Part shown: positions 9,385 to 20,030 of the stretch, in pieces
Layout of the letters: every line of letters starts with the position of its first letter
How positions within the stretch are numbered: position 1 is the stretch's first letter
Assembly (NCBI RefSeq): GCF_001039575.1
Contig: NZ_JIBT01000053.1
Location: 1-42,619 of the forward strand
Origin: Halomonas sp. PR-M31
GTDB taxonomy: Bacteria; Pseudomonadota; Gammaproteobacteria; Pseudomonadales; Halomonadaceae
DNA length: 42,619 nt
Direction: 5' to 3'
Notes under the pieces: model-generated
What the model was told of the DNA's origin: nothing
Databases searched by the model: none
What the model saw: only the letters and a program-made list of their open reading frames with translations
Made by a program: the position numbers and the translations under genes

Positions 9385-9801
9385 TTAATAGGTTCTGTCC
9401 GCGAGTGCGGCCTTGACCGCCTTGCTGGCATGCAGAGCACCCAGCACGACGATGGAATCGATGGTGGCAAGGGCCAGCTCCGGGGAAACGTCCTCGGCGA
9501 TACTGGCAAGCCCCAGCACCTGGATTTGCAGCACTTCGCCTTTCGCCTGCAGTGCTTCGAGATCGCTGCGACTGTAATGCTGCAGGCCCAGTACATAGGT
9601 CTTGCGGGCAACGGTCTCCTTGACCACCTCCGCATGAGTGGCCAGCTGATTGCGTATGGCGGTGCGAATCAGATCGCTTCGATTGGAATAAAACCCCTCC
9701 TGCACCAGCAGATCGATCTGCCCTAGGTCGACCACGCCCAGATTGATGGTGAGCTTCTCGGTGGTATCACTCGCCTTGCGACGCAACTCATGCACGCTCA
9801 T
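9385..9801 (-). CDS. CopG/NikR-like ribbon-helix-helix transcriptional regulator
   Basis: A 138-residue protein from the ATG at 9801, which has AGAGGAAC 8 bases upstream. The N-terminal third has the RHH pattern (KLTINLGVVDLGQIDLLVQ, then FYSNRSDLIRTAIRNQL), which forms a dimeric DNA-binding beta-ribbon. A C-terminal domain of about 80 residues (VLGLQHYSRSDLEALQAKG, VSPELALATIDSIVVLGAL) follows; this arrangement is seen in CopG-family proteins of many proteobacteria with unknown ligand. The NikR nickel-binding histidines are not evident. A perfect palindrome sits 36 bases upstream of the start, suggesting autoregulation. The downstream partner is the esterase gene. Confidence 0.82.
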   Translation of the reverse strand: MSVHELRRKASDTTEKLTINLGVVDLGQIDLLVQEGFYSNRSDLIRTAIRNQLATHAEVVKETVARKTYVLGLQHYSRSDLEALQAKGEVLQIQVLGLASIAEDVSPELALATIDSIVVLGALHASKAVKAALADRTY

Positions 9802-9836
9802 CGATTGTTCCTCTTGATAAACTTTAAAAGACGCCT

Positions 9837-9860
9837 TATACCATCTATACGGATGGTATA
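9837..9860 (-). promoter_or_regulatory. Palindromic operator upstream of the RHH regulator
   Basis: The inverted repeat TATACCATC (9837-9845) / GATGGTATA (9852-9860) has perfect 9-base arms around a 6-base spacer. It lies 36 bases from the regulator's ATG. On the minus strand it contains TATACC and TATAAG hexamers that could serve as -10 elements, so binding would block the promoter. RHH repressors typically bind such short dyads as dimers of dimers. Confidence 0.7.
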
Positions 9861-10268
9861 TGGCGTACATTAGATAGCGCAAGCAAAATATTTGCTGAGG
9901 TAAAGGCGATTGATACGGTGATGAAAAGTGATCGACTTTGGACAGCACCGCGACAAGCGGGGGGGCGAAGAGAACGTGGCGCCGTCATTTACCGCACTTA
10001 CAACGGGGAACGTAACAAAGGAAAAATTGCGCAACGTCCAAGAAAACGTTCGAAAAAGACGGGACGATAAGGAAACATCGCGCTATCAGGGTGATACTGA
10101 AACCTGTTTCTACTTTACAAATAAGGCGAACAACCATGCTCCGCACGCGTTCTGTCATATCACTCAGGGCTTTACTGCTGACTTACGAAGCCTGCGCGCT
10201 TGTGCTTACCTATCGACCGCGTCGAAGTCCGGTGCCTTTATTCGTATTGGCCATGCTTGTCACCCCCT
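9861..10268. other. Intergenic region upstream of the RHH regulator and past the end of zntA
   Basis: About 400 bases without a secure gene. It holds the upstream promoter part for the RHH gene and one weak plus-strand open frame (10136-10288). No terminator with a clear stem and T-run was found behind zntA, and no RNA gene is recognisable. Confidence 0.5.

Positions 10269-10288
<20 letters not shown>
10136..10288 (+). CDS. Possible small hydrophobic protein
   Basis: An ATG at 10136 preceded by AAGGCGAAC opens 50 codons ending at 10286-10288. The product starts MLRTRSVISLRALLL and ends in a hydrophobic stretch, PLFVLAMLVTPFMLEAF. It overlaps the 3' end of zntA by 20 bases on the opposite strand. 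It resembles nothing I recognise; a chance open frame is equally possible. Confidence 0.25.
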
Positions 10289-12466
<2,178 letters not shown>

Positions 12467-12501
12467 GGCGTCGCTCCCGGGATTGAACTATCTTGGCGTC
12501 A

Positions 12502-12532
12502 ATCCTAATCCCTGTAGCAACTAGAGGTTCAA
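12502..12532 (-). promoter_or_regulatory. MerR-type promoter/operator of zntA
   Basis: On the minus strand, TTGAAC (12532-12527) and TAGGAT (12507-12502) are separated by 19 bases. This is the over-long spacer characteristic of promoters activated by MerR-family regulators through DNA untwisting. The spacer holds the dyad CCTCTAG-TTG-CTACAGG, which resembles PbrR/CadR operators. It abuts the start of the merR-type gene at 12536. Confidence 0.8.
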
Positions 12533-12535
12533 GCC

Positions 12536-13015
12536 ATGCCCGACGATGCGACACAACAGGCCACGACTAACTCTGCGATCGGTATCGGTGACTTGGCGCG
12601 ACACTCCGGCTGCAAGCCCGAGACGGTACGCTATTACGAGCGCATCGGGCTGTTACCCGATGCGGCGCGCAGCGAGGGAGGACAGCGACGCTATGACCAG
12701 CGGACTGTCCGACGACTGACGTTCATTCGCCACGCCCGGGATTTCGGCTTCTCCATAGAGGCCGTGCGCGAGCTACTGAAGATGGCGGATCACCCGGAGA
12801 TGCCCTGCGACGAAGTCGACGCCTTCGCCAAGCACCATCTGGCGGAGGTGGAGTCCCGCCTGCAGCGACTCGAAGCACTGCGCGATGAACTCAAGCGCAT
12901 GGTGACCCAATGTGCTGGCGGCAGGGTCGAGAGCTGTCGCATCATCGAGGTGCTCAGCGATCATCGACTCTGCCATCAGCGTGGCAAGCACGGGGGAAGC
13001 AACGCGCTGAGGTAG
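12536..13015 (+). CDS. MerR family metal-responsive regulator, CadR/PbrR type
   Basis: A 159-residue protein. The N-terminal winged helix-turn-helix reads IGDLARHSGCKPETVRYYERIGLLP...EGGQRRYD. It is followed by the FIRHARDFGFSIEAVRELL dimerisation start. Candidate metal-binding cysteines lie in MPCDEVD and in the C-terminal loop CAGGRVESCRIIEVL, the spacing seen in PbrR/CadR/ZntR-like proteins that sense Cd, Pb or Zn. The short basic/His tail (CHQRGKHGG) is variable in the family. It is divergent from the zntA-type ATPase and shares a 69-base promoter region with it. It would repress or distort the promoter without metal and activate it with metal. The exact metal cannot be read from sequence. 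Confidence 0.9.
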   Translation: MPDDATQQATTNSAIGIGDLARHSGCKPETVRYYERIGLLPDAARSEGGQRRYDQRTVRRLTFIRHARDFGFSIEAVRELLKMADHPEMPCDEVDAFAKHHLAEVESRLQRLEALRDELKRMVTQCAGGRVESCRIIEVLSDHRLCHQRGKHGGSNALR

Positions 13016-13039
13016 CCTTCACCCTGCTAGATCATCGTC

Positions 13040-14344
13040 TTATTCATCATCCTCATAGGTCACGCGCCAAATGGCGTTGGTCAGATCGTCGGCGATGATG
13101 AGAGCGCCGTCCGGGTCAATGGTGACGCCCACCGGCCTGCCGCGGGTTCGACCATCATCAGTGAGAAATCCCGAGACGAAGTCAACCGGGTCGCCGTCAG
13201 GCAGGCCGTTACTGAAAGGCACAAACACTACCTTGTAACCAACGGGGTCGGCGCGGTTCCAACTGCCGTGTTCGCCGACGAAAACACCCTCCGCGAAGTC
13301 GTCGCCCATTTCGGGCGTGGAGAAGGCGAGGCCAAGCGGCGCCCTATGGGAACCGAGGCTGTAATCCGGCGCAATCGCCGACTCCACCTTTGCGGGGTTC
13401 TGCGGGCGGACACGTGTATCCACGTTCTGCCCCCAATAACTGTAGGGCCAGCCATAGAAGCCGCCGTCCTGGATGGAAGTAAGATAGTCGGGCACCAGGT
13501 TTGGCCCGAGTTCGTCGCGCTCGTTCGCCACGGCCCATAGCTGATCGGTCTCGGGCTGAATGGTCAGCGCCGTGGGGTTACGCACGCCGGTGGCGTAGGC
13601 ACGACGTGCGCCGGTTTCCGCATTGATCTCCCAGATTTCGGCGCGGTCGACTTCCGCTGCCATGCCACGCTCGGTGATGTTGCTATTCGAGCCGATGCCC
13701 ACGTAGAGAAAGTCCCCGTCGGCGCTCGCGGTCAGTGATTTTGTCCAGTGGTGATTGATTTCGGACGGGAGCGGTGTCACCAGATCTGGCGGGCCGCTGG
13801 CCCGAGTCTGGCCTTCTTCGTAATCGAAACGTACCAGCGCATCCTGGTTGGCGACGTAGAGATCGTCATCCACCAGGGCGAGACCGTAAGGCGCATTAAG
13901 ACCTTCGGCGAAAACCGTCTGCTCTTCGTAGGTGCCGTCACCGTCGCTGTCACGCAGTAGCGTCAATCGATTACCGCTCTCGACCGAGGTGGTGCCCCGT
14001 GCCTGAATCAAACCGGCAATGAAATCCTTCGGCCGCGATTTAGGGGCATTGCCGCCCCCTTTGCCCTCGGCCACCAGGATATCGCCATTGGGCAGCACCA
14101 GGGTCTGACGCGGCACTTTCAAGTCGGTGGCGATCGCCGTGATCGTATAGCCTTCCGGCACGGTGGGCTGCTGATCGCCCCACTCGGCGGGCTCTGGAAC
14201 CGTCATGTTGGGCAAGAGTCCGCGCTGCGGTTCTGGAAGGGTCGGATCAGCACCATACAGCTGTTCCGATTGGGCGGCTGTATTCCCACTGACACCCAGT
14301 AAAACCGAGAGGGTGCTGACGTAAAAGACACTGGACACCTTCAT
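13040..14344 (-). CDS. PQQ-dependent sugar dehydrogenase/L-sorbosone-dehydrogenase-like periplasmic protein
   Basis: A 434-residue protein with a Sec signal peptide (MKVSSVFYVSTLSVLLGVSGNTAAQS, cut near residue 25). The body is a six-bladed beta-propeller of the GDH/sorbosone family: GYTITAIATDLKVPRQTLVLP, LLRDSDGDGTYEE, FAEGLNAPYGLAL, the YVGIGSNSN blade, ATGVRNPTAL, DGGFYGWPYSYWG and VFVGEHGSWNR are typical. Such proteins oxidise aldoses or aldehydes with PQQ in the periplasm, although many relatives have no tested activity. No pqq biosynthesis genes are in the window. It overlaps the upstream DUF2231 gene by ATGA, so the pair forms an operon; a membrane partner passing electrons onward is possible but unproven. 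Confidence 0.82.
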   Translation of the reverse strand: MKVSSVFYVSTLSVLLGVSGNTAAQSEQLYGADPTLPEPQRGLLPNMTVPEPAEWGDQQPTVPEGYTITAIATDLKVPRQTLVLPNGDILVAEGKGGGNAPKSRPKDFIAGLIQARGTTSVESGNRLTLLRDSDGDGTYEEQTVFAEGLNAPYGLALVDDDLYVANQDALVRFDYEEGQTRASGPPDLVTPLPSEINHHWTKSLTASADGDFLYVGIGSNSNITERGMAAEVDRAEIWEINAETGARRAYATGVRNPTALTIQPETDQLWAVANERDELGPNLVPDYLTSIQDGGFYGWPYSYWGQNVDTRVRPQNPAKVESAIAPDYSLGSHRAPLGLAFSTPEMGDDFAEGVFVGEHGSWNRADPVGYKVVFVPFSNGLPDGDPVDFVSGFLTDDGRTRGRPVGVTIDPDGALIIADDLTNAIWRVTYEDDE

Positions 14345-14769
14345 TGCTTATCTCCGGCGCTGAGACTTGAGAAACCGATCCAAGTGGCCGCGCATGCCAG
14401 TACGGCGACGACGATCGAGAGAATAAAGCCGGTGGGCATCATGGCCCAGGCATCCCGGGCATGGACCAGCGCATTGACGAAGCCAACGACCCAGGTGGCT
14501 AACAGTAGAGCAACATAAACGAGCGAGAGTCCGCGACGACGGTCAGCCCGGAACAGGCCGATAATGGCGGCCAGCAGCGCGAAGCCGTTGAAGACAAGAC
14601 CGCCCGCAATAAGCCAGGAGGCGAAGTGGCTCCACTGCACATGGAAGCTCGACGAGTAGGCGTAATCGCTCAATGCAGCGCCCAGGAAAAGGGAGATAGT
14701 GCCTGCAAGCAGTACCGCATGAAGCGGATGCAACCCGGGGCGATAAGTGCGATTGACAGCGGCTGTCAC
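14341..14769 (-). CDS. DUF2231 family four-helix membrane protein
   Basis: A 142-residue protein from a GTG at 14769 with AGGAG 8 bases upstream. Four hydrophobic helices are visible. The N-terminal HPLHAVLLAGTISLFLGAAL resembles the HP.HP....P..L..G signature of DUF2231 membrane proteins, which often sit beside periplasmic propeller dehydrogenases or cytochromes. Some relatives may bind haem through the conserved histidines, but this is not established. It ends overlapping the sorbosone-dehydrogenase-like gene. Confidence 0.75.
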   Translation of the reverse strand: MTAAVNRTYRPGLHPLHAVLLAGTISLFLGAALSDYAYSSSFHVQWSHFASWLIAGGLVFNGFALLAAIIGLFRADRRRGLSLVYVALLLATWVVGFVNALVHARDAWAMMPTGFILSIVVAVLACAATWIGFSSLSAGDKQ

Positions 14770-14806
14770 GGCAAGCTCCTTATGCTGATCAAGCTAATTG
14801 ATTTAG

Positions 14807-14830
14807 CCAGGTTGGCTTAAGCCAACCTGG
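14807..14830. promoter_or_regulatory. 24-base perfect palindrome upstream of the DUF2231 gene
   Basis: The sequence is CCAGGTTGGCTT followed directly by its reverse complement AAGCCAACCTGG. It is centred about 50 bases upstream of the GTG start at 14769 and lies between nuoN and that gene. No T-run follows on either strand, so it suits an operator better than a terminator, although an mRNA hairpin behind nuoN is possible. Confidence 0.55.
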
Positions 14831-14936
14831 GGGACGACATCATGTCCGTCAGGCGAGTATAGTCCACACTTGTAGTCTAATCCTGCTCAAAGGGAAGCTT
14901 CAGAAGCGTTGCCGCTTTTCTGTCAACAGGTGCTTC

Positions 14937-16343
14937 CTAGCCCGCAAAGCGAATGGCCCCCATCAGCGACAGCCCGCCTTCCACCCCCAGGCTCGCCGCG
15001 AGTAGCAATACCGCGCTTGCCAGCAGGGCCAGCCAGGACCAGCTACCGAGCACATGCACCTCGCCCTTCAAGGGCTTGAACATGGTCACCGCGATCACCC
15101 GCAGGTAGTAGAACAGGGACAATACGGTATTGATGGCGGCGACCACCGCCAGCCAGCCGAAACCTCCGGCGATGGTCACCTTGAACAGCAGGAACTTGCC
15201 GAAGAAGCCTACCAGCGGCGGGATACCCACCAGGGACAGCAGCGCCAGGATGAGTATCGCCGTGACGACGGGCTGAGTGCGACCCAGGCCATGGTAGTCC
15301 GCCAGCGCCGTGCGGCCACGCAGATGGGTCACCACCGCAAAAGCAGCGAGATTGGCCAGCGCATAGGCAGCAAGAAACGCCAGCAGCGCCGGTAACGCCT
15401 GGGGCTCGCGGCCGATCACCACCACCGCCATCAGCGCATAGCCGGATTGCGAAACCGAGGACCAGCCGAGCAGGCGTCGCACATCGGTCTGCTGCAAAGC
15501 TGCCAGGTTGCCCAGGGTCATGGTCACCACGGCGATCAGGGCGACGATGACCGGCCAGACTTGTGATTCCGGCAATAGCGATACGAAGCGCGCCAGGGCC
15601 ATGGCGGCACCGATCTTGGGCGCCACGGTGAGCAGCGCGGCGACCGGCGCCGGGGCGCCCTGGGCAACATCCGGCATCCAGGCATGGCCGGGAAAGGCCG
15701 CCAGCTTGAAGGTCAGCCCCAGCACGATACAGGCCACCGCCACGCTCAGCGCCAAAGGGTCGCCGCCCGCCGCCAGCACCTGAGCCGTGCTCGTATAGTC
15801 GGTATCGCCCACCAGCCCGAACAGGAGTACCACGCCGACCACCAACAGGGAGTTGGTCAAGGCGCCGATCAGGAAGTACTTCATGCCCGCTTCCAGCGCC
15901 GGCTTGAAACCGCGATGGTAGGCCACCAAGGGGTAGCTAGCGGTGGAGGAGAGCAGAATGCCCACCACCAGTTCCATGCTGTCGTTGGCCGAGGCCATCA
16001 TGATCACGCCGAGCAGCGTGAACAGACACAGGGCGTAGTACTCGCCATGCCGTCGGTCGCTGCGCATCCAGTCCGGCGACAGCGCGACGGCGACCGCACC
16101 GCTCAACAGCACCAGCAATTTGGTAGCGACGGCCGCCGTATCCAGCGCCCAGACCCCGGAAAAGGTCAGCGCCGGCGGCTCGCGCCACTGCAGCAGGCTG
16201 AACCCCGCCGTGAATGCCAGGGCGACCAGCGCCAATCCGGCGGCCCAGGCCTGGCGTTCCTGAGAGGCAAAAGAGGCGAACAGCACGATGATCACCGCGC
16301 CGACCAACAAGACGATCTCGGGCAGCAGGTCACCGATGGGCAT
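14937..16343 (-). CDS. nuoN: Complex I NuoN-like antiporter subunit (orphan nuo operon)
   Basis: A 468-residue protein with about 14 membrane helices, beginning MPIGDLLPEIVLLVGAVIIV at ATG 16343, which overlaps the nuoM stop (TGATG). The TM7 and TM8 lysines are kept (TFKLAAFPGHAWMPDVAQGA, TVAPKIGAAMAL). The TM5 glutamate is not: where typical NuoN has GLELLS the sequence has GILLSS, following MASANDSMEL. In canonical complex I that Glu and the TM7 Lys form the proton-pumping pair. It is the last gene of the operon. Role: membrane-arm ion translocation, inferred from family. Confidence 0.87.
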   Translation of the reverse strand: MPIGDLLPEIVLLVGAVIIVLFASFASQERQAWAAGLALVALAFTAGFSLLQWREPPALTFSGVWALDTAAVATKLLVLLSGAVAVALSPDWMRSDRRHGEYYALCLFTLLGVIMMASANDSMELVVGILLSSTASYPLVAYHRGFKPALEAGMKYFLIGALTNSLLVVGVVLLFGLVGDTDYTSTAQVLAAGGDPLALSVAVACIVLGLTFKLAAFPGHAWMPDVAQGAPAPVAALLTVAPKIGAAMALARFVSLLPESQVWPVIVALIAVVTMTLGNLAALQQTDVRRLLGWSSVSQSGYALMAVVVIGREPQALPALLAFLAAYALANLAAFAVVTHLRGRTALADYHGLGRTQPVVTAILILALLSLVGIPPLVGFFGKFLLFKVTIAGGFGWLAVVAAINTVLSLFYYLRVIAVTMFKPLKGEVHVLGSWSWLALLASAVLLLAASLGVEGGLSLMGAIRFAG

Positions 16344-17830
16344 CAGCGGCCTCCCAGCAGCAGCGCGTTCGAGGCCTCGATCAATGTCAGCAGAAACCTT
16401 GGATAGACACCGATCACCAGGATGCCCAAGGAGAGCACCCCAAGCACGCCCCACTCGGCCCGTTTCAGCTCGGCGAACTGGCCCAGGTGCGAGGGCAGCC
16501 GACCGAAGAACAGCCGGCGCAGCATGTCCAGGAACAGCGCCGCGGTGATCAGGATACCCAGCACCCCCAGCACCGCCAGCCAAGGATAGACGGCGAAGGT
16601 GCCAGCAAACACCTGGAACTCGGCGACGAAGCCGGCCAGCCCCGGCATGCCGAGACTCGCAAAGGCCGCCAGCACCGTGAAGCCGGTCAGCAGCGGGGCC
16701 TGATGAGCCAGGCCGCCATAATGATCCAGTTCGTATTCGCCGGTACGCTGCCAGAAGGAGCCGCAGATCAAAAACAGCGCCCCGGTGATCAGGCCGTGGG
16801 CCACCATCTCCACCGTCGCCCCGGTCAGCGCCATCTGGCGGGCGGCCAGGTTGTCGGAAAACAGCGCCGCCGCCACGGCAATGCCCAGCACCGTGTAGCC
16901 CATGTGATTGATCGAGGTGTAGGCGATGCGGCGCTTGAGATTGCTCTGCCCCAGCGCCACCAGGGCGCCATAGAGGATGGCGATGAGCGCGGCGATACCA
17001 ACGACCAGCGAATACTCGGCGAAGGTCTCCTGCATCATCGCAAAGGGCAGGCGGATCATGCCGTAGGTGCCCATCTTGAGCAGCACCCCGGCGAGGATCG
17101 CCGAGGCCGGCCCCGGCGCATCGACGTGGGCCTGGGGCAACCAGGTATGCAGCGGCACCAGGGGCGTCTTGATGGCAAAGCCCAGCATCAACGCCAGGAA
17201 CACCAACCCGGCGTAGAGCCCCGTGCCGGCCAGGGGTTGGCGTTCGATCAGCACGCGCATATCGAAACTGTGCGGCTTGATCGACAGATACAGGCCGATG
17301 ATCGCCAGCAACAGCAGCAGCGAGCCGGCGAAGGTATAGAGGAAGAACTTGAGCGCCGAGACCTGGGGCGTGCCGTGGCCCCAGCGGCCGATGAGGAAGA
17401 ACATGCCCACCAGGGTCAGATCGAAGAACACATAGAACAGCAGCATATCCAGGGCCAGGAACACCCCAAGCGACATCGCCTGCAGGAACAGCATCCAGGC
17501 GTAATATTGGCGCGGCTGGCCAAGGGTATCCACCGGGTAGACGATGGCGGCAACGAACACCAGTGCGCTCATGGTGGCCACTGCCAGGGCGATGCCGTCG
17601 ACACCGACCCGGTAGGCCACCCCGATGCTCGGCACCCAACGCAGCTCATCCACATGCTGAAACAGCGGCCCCGCCGGATCGAAGCCAACCCAGGCAACCA
17701 CCAACGCCAGCAGCGACAGTACGGCCACGGCCGCCGCCCATTGCCGCGCTCGGGTCTCGCTCCAGCGTGAAAAAGCGGCAAGGGCGATAGCGCCCAGCAA
17801 CGGCACGACCCAGGCAACGGTGAGAATCAC
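16343..17830 (-). CDS. nuoM: Complex I NuoM-like antiporter subunit
   Basis: A 495-residue polytopic protein. The start is a GTG at 17830 overlapping the nuoL stop (GTGA) and giving VILTVAWVVPLLGAIAL. Conserved features: LALDMLLFYVFFDLTLVGMF, where the usual TM5 Glu is Asp; FAIKTPLVPLHTWLPQAH with the TM7 Lys; AGVLLKMGTYGMIR with the TM8 Lys; and INHMGYTVLGI. Mrp-type antiporter subunits and NuoM share this fold and move H+ or Na+. It is tightly coupled to nuoL and nuoN. The Glu-to-Asp change is conservative and probably functional. Confidence 0.9.
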   Translation of the reverse strand: MILTVAWVVPLLGAIALAAFSRWSETRARQWAAAVAVLSLLALVVAWVGFDPAGPLFQHVDELRWVPSIGVAYRVGVDGIALAVATMSALVFVAAIVYPVDTLGQPRQYYAWMLFLQAMSLGVFLALDMLLFYVFFDLTLVGMFFLIGRWGHGTPQVSALKFFLYTFAGSLLLLLAIIGLYLSIKPHSFDMRVLIERQPLAGTGLYAGLVFLALMLGFAIKTPLVPLHTWLPQAHVDAPGPASAILAGVLLKMGTYGMIRLPFAMMQETFAEYSLVVGIAALIAILYGALVALGQSNLKRRIAYTSINHMGYTVLGIAVAAALFSDNLAARQMALTGATVEMVAHGLITGALFLICGSFWQRTGEYELDHYGGLAHQAPLLTGFTVLAAFASLGMPGLAGFVAEFQVFAGTFAVYPWLAVLGVLGILITAALFLDMLRRLFFGRLPSHLGQFAELKRAEWGVLGVLSLGILVIGVYPRFLLTLIEASNALLLGGR

Positions 17831-19695
17831 AACAAGGCTCCTATCAACAGGATGGCGAAAATGACGACGAGGCCCAGGCTGATACCGGCGTAGTAATGAT
17901 GGGTCTGGCCGCTCTGGGCCTGACGCGCCCAGTAACCGCCCCATTCACTCAAGCGGGTCATCACGCCGGGCACGCCCTCGGCGAAGACCTCGCCTTGCCG
18001 GGCGCCGCGTCGCGCCAGCCATTGGGCTAAGCGCGCCGTGCCTCGCAGTCCGGCGTCCACGACTCGGTCATCGAAGCGGGCCAGGAGGTGGCCGAGGACC
18101 ACGGCTCCCCGGGCGATTGTCTGGATCACCGTCAGCAGGCCGAACCAGTTAGCCACGCGCTCCTGCCAAACACTTGCTCGGTGCTGGCGCCGCGTCATGA
18201 CGAACCCCACGGCGATGCCCAGCAGGACCAGCACTAGGGAAACGATCAGCTCCCAGGCGCTGTTTTCAGGCAAAGAGATAGACAGCGTTTCAGAGAGCCA
18301 AACCTGAACATCCGGCCACCAAACGAGAGATAGCAGCATCGTCATCCCGGCCATCAGCAGCACTGCCCCGCTTTCGGCACGGAAAGGAGGCGGCGCATAA
18401 GACAGTATCGAGCGCGCCGGATGCGATCGGCGACCATATGCCAATAGCTGAAAGCGCGAGGCATACAGCGCGCTCAAGCCACCGGCCAGGGCCACGAGCA
18501 GCGCCAGCCAGGCGCCTTGCTGCCCCGCCGCCGCCGCGATCTGCTCCTTGCTCCAGGCGGCGCCCAGCGGGATCATGCCGGCCAGGGCTAGACTCATCAA
18601 AAAAGTGGCCAGAGCGATGCCCGGCAAGCGACGCCCTTGACGCATGTCCTGCAGTTGGTAACTGCCGGTCTGGCGCTCGGCGAGCCCCGCCGACAGGAAC
18701 AAGCCCGCCTTCAAGAAGGCATGGGCGACGAAGTGCAACAGGGCCACACCGGGGAAACCCGCCCCCACCGCGACCCACATCAAGCCGTACTGGGCCGAGG
18801 TAGAGGCCGCCAGCAGCTTCTTGGCGTGATTCTGAAATATCCCGACCACCCCACCGACCAGGGCGGTGGCCAGGCCAATGGCGATGACCAGCGGCGCGAA
18901 CCAGTCGACAGCGGAGAGCGTCGGTTGCAGGCGCGCCAGCAGGTAGATGCCTGCCGCCACCATGGTCGCCGAATGCAGCAGCGCCGACACTGGCACCGGA
19001 CCGGCCATGGCGGCGAACAGCCAGGAGGAGAACGGCAGTTGCGCCGACTTGGCCGCCGCGGCCAGCAGAATACCGGCCACCGCCACGCTCAACAGGCCGC
19101 CATCCAGGGCCGCCAGATCGGCGTAGCCGAAGCCGCCGCTGCCGGCAAACACCGCCGCCGCGGCGATATACAGCCCCAGATCGCCAAAGCGGGTGACCAG
19201 AAAGGCCTGGGCCGCCGCCTGGGGCACCTCCTTTTGTCCCCACTTGTGAGAAATCAGCGACCAGGAGCAGGCGCCGACCAATTCCCAGGCGATCAGCAGC
19301 GTCAGAAAATCATTGGCCAGCACCAGCAATTGCATGGCGCCGACGAAGGCCACCAGCAAGGCGATCAAACGTATGCCCTGGGCGGTGACCGTGCGGTAAT
19401 CGTCGCGCAGCCCCACCTCGTGATAGCCGGCGTAGACGACGATCGGCAGCGCCACCAGCAGTATCGTCAAGGCAAAGACGCTACCGGCGGCGGAGAGCTT
19501 GAGGGTCAAGGTCAGCGTCTCGCTCCAGGCAACGCTGCCCTGCCAGCCACTCGTGATCGCCAGCCCGGTCAGCACAAGCGTCATCAGCAGGACAAGCGCC
19601 GCCGCAAGCGTCAGTCCGAAGCGTCCCAGGCGTCGGCCCGCCAGGTAGAGCAGGATCGCGCCCAGCAACGGAAATAGCGCAAGCGTCCACAACAT
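17827..19695 (-). CDS. nuoL: Complex I NuoL-like antiporter subunit
   Basis: A 622-residue protein starting MLWTLALFPLLGAILLY at ATG 19695, overlapping the nuoK stop. The TM5 glutamate is present (LLIAWELVGACSWSLISHKW). So are the TM7 lysine (AAKSAQLPFSSWLFAAMAGP), the VSALLHSATMVAAGIYLL segment and the FVAHAFLKAGLFLSAG lysine. A C-terminal extension of about 130 residues ends in a last helix (YYAGISLGLVVIFAILL). It corresponds to the long lateral helix that ties the membrane arm together, so this is a true NuoL type rather than a short Mrp subunit. Its length is close to E. coli NuoL (613). Confidence 0.92.
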   Translation of the reverse strand: MLWTLALFPLLGAILLYLAGRRLGRFGLTLAAALVLLMTLVLTGLAITSGWQGSVAWSETLTLTLKLSAAGSVFALTILLVALPIVVYAGYHEVGLRDDYRTVTAQGIRLIALLVAFVGAMQLLVLANDFLTLLIAWELVGACSWSLISHKWGQKEVPQAAAQAFLVTRFGDLGLYIAAAAVFAGSGGFGYADLAALDGGLLSVAVAGILLAAAAKSAQLPFSSWLFAAMAGPVPVSALLHSATMVAAGIYLLARLQPTLSAVDWFAPLVIAIGLATALVGGVVGIFQNHAKKLLAASTSAQYGLMWVAVGAGFPGVALLHFVAHAFLKAGLFLSAGLAERQTGSYQLQDMRQGRRLPGIALATFLMSLALAGMIPLGAAWSKEQIAAAAGQQGAWLALLVALAGGLSALYASRFQLLAYGRRSHPARSILSYAPPPFRAESGAVLLMAGMTMLLSLVWWPDVQVWLSETLSISLPENSAWELIVSLVLVLLGIAVGFVMTRRQHRASVWQERVANWFGLLTVIQTIARGAVVLGHLLARFDDRVVDAGLRGTARLAQWLARRGARQGEVFAEGVPGVMTRLSEWGGYWARQAQSGQTHHYYAGISLGLVVIFAILLIGALL

Positions 19696-20000
19696 CAGTG
19701 CTTCAACTCCGTGATTCCTTCGGTGACATCCGCCTGGTTGGTGCGGAACACCGCCACCACCAGGGCAAAGCCCATGGCCATCTCGATGGCCATCACCGCC
19801 ATGACCACGATGGTCAGCAGTTGGCCCTCCGGCGCACCGGCGCCACTCAGGGCCCAGAAAGCCACGGCGGCCAGCATGACGCCGTTCAAGATCAGCTCGA
19901 GGCCCATCATCAGCATCACGAAGGACTGCTGAGAGAGCGCTCCGTAGAAGCCGATACCAATCAGCGCGGCGGCGAGTAATAAGAGAGTGACCAGCGTCAT
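19695..20000 (-). CDS. nuoK: Complex I NuoK-like subunit
   Basis: A 101-residue, three-helix membrane protein. Both conserved membrane glutamates are present: FVMLMMGLELILNGVML (TM2) and VMAVMAIEMAMGFALVVAVF (TM3). These belong to the proton path linking the quinone site to the antiporter subunits in complex I. The start ATG at 20000 has AAGGAGG 7 bases upstream. It is separated from nuoJ by 163 bases containing a large imperfect palindrome, the only long gap inside the operon. Confidence 0.92.
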   Translation of the reverse strand: MTLVTLLLLAAALIGIGFYGALSQQSFVMLMMGLELILNGVMLAAVAFWALSGAGAPEGQLLTIVVMAVMAIEMAMGFALVVAVFRTNQADVTEGITELKH

Positions 20001-20030
20001 TTCTGCCTCCTTGCGTTAGGCCGAGCGGTC

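Noticed and set aside
14937-17639. A 900-codon minus-strand frame that could suggest a giant NuoN
   Set aside because: Only the part from 16343 onward is NuoN. The upstream part is an out-of-frame reading of nuoM with Gly/Arg/Pro-rich composition.
16487-17770. A 427-codon plus-strand frame opposite nuoM
   Set aside because: Gln/His/Arg-rich antisense reading with no domain; nuoM on the other strand has clear family motifs.
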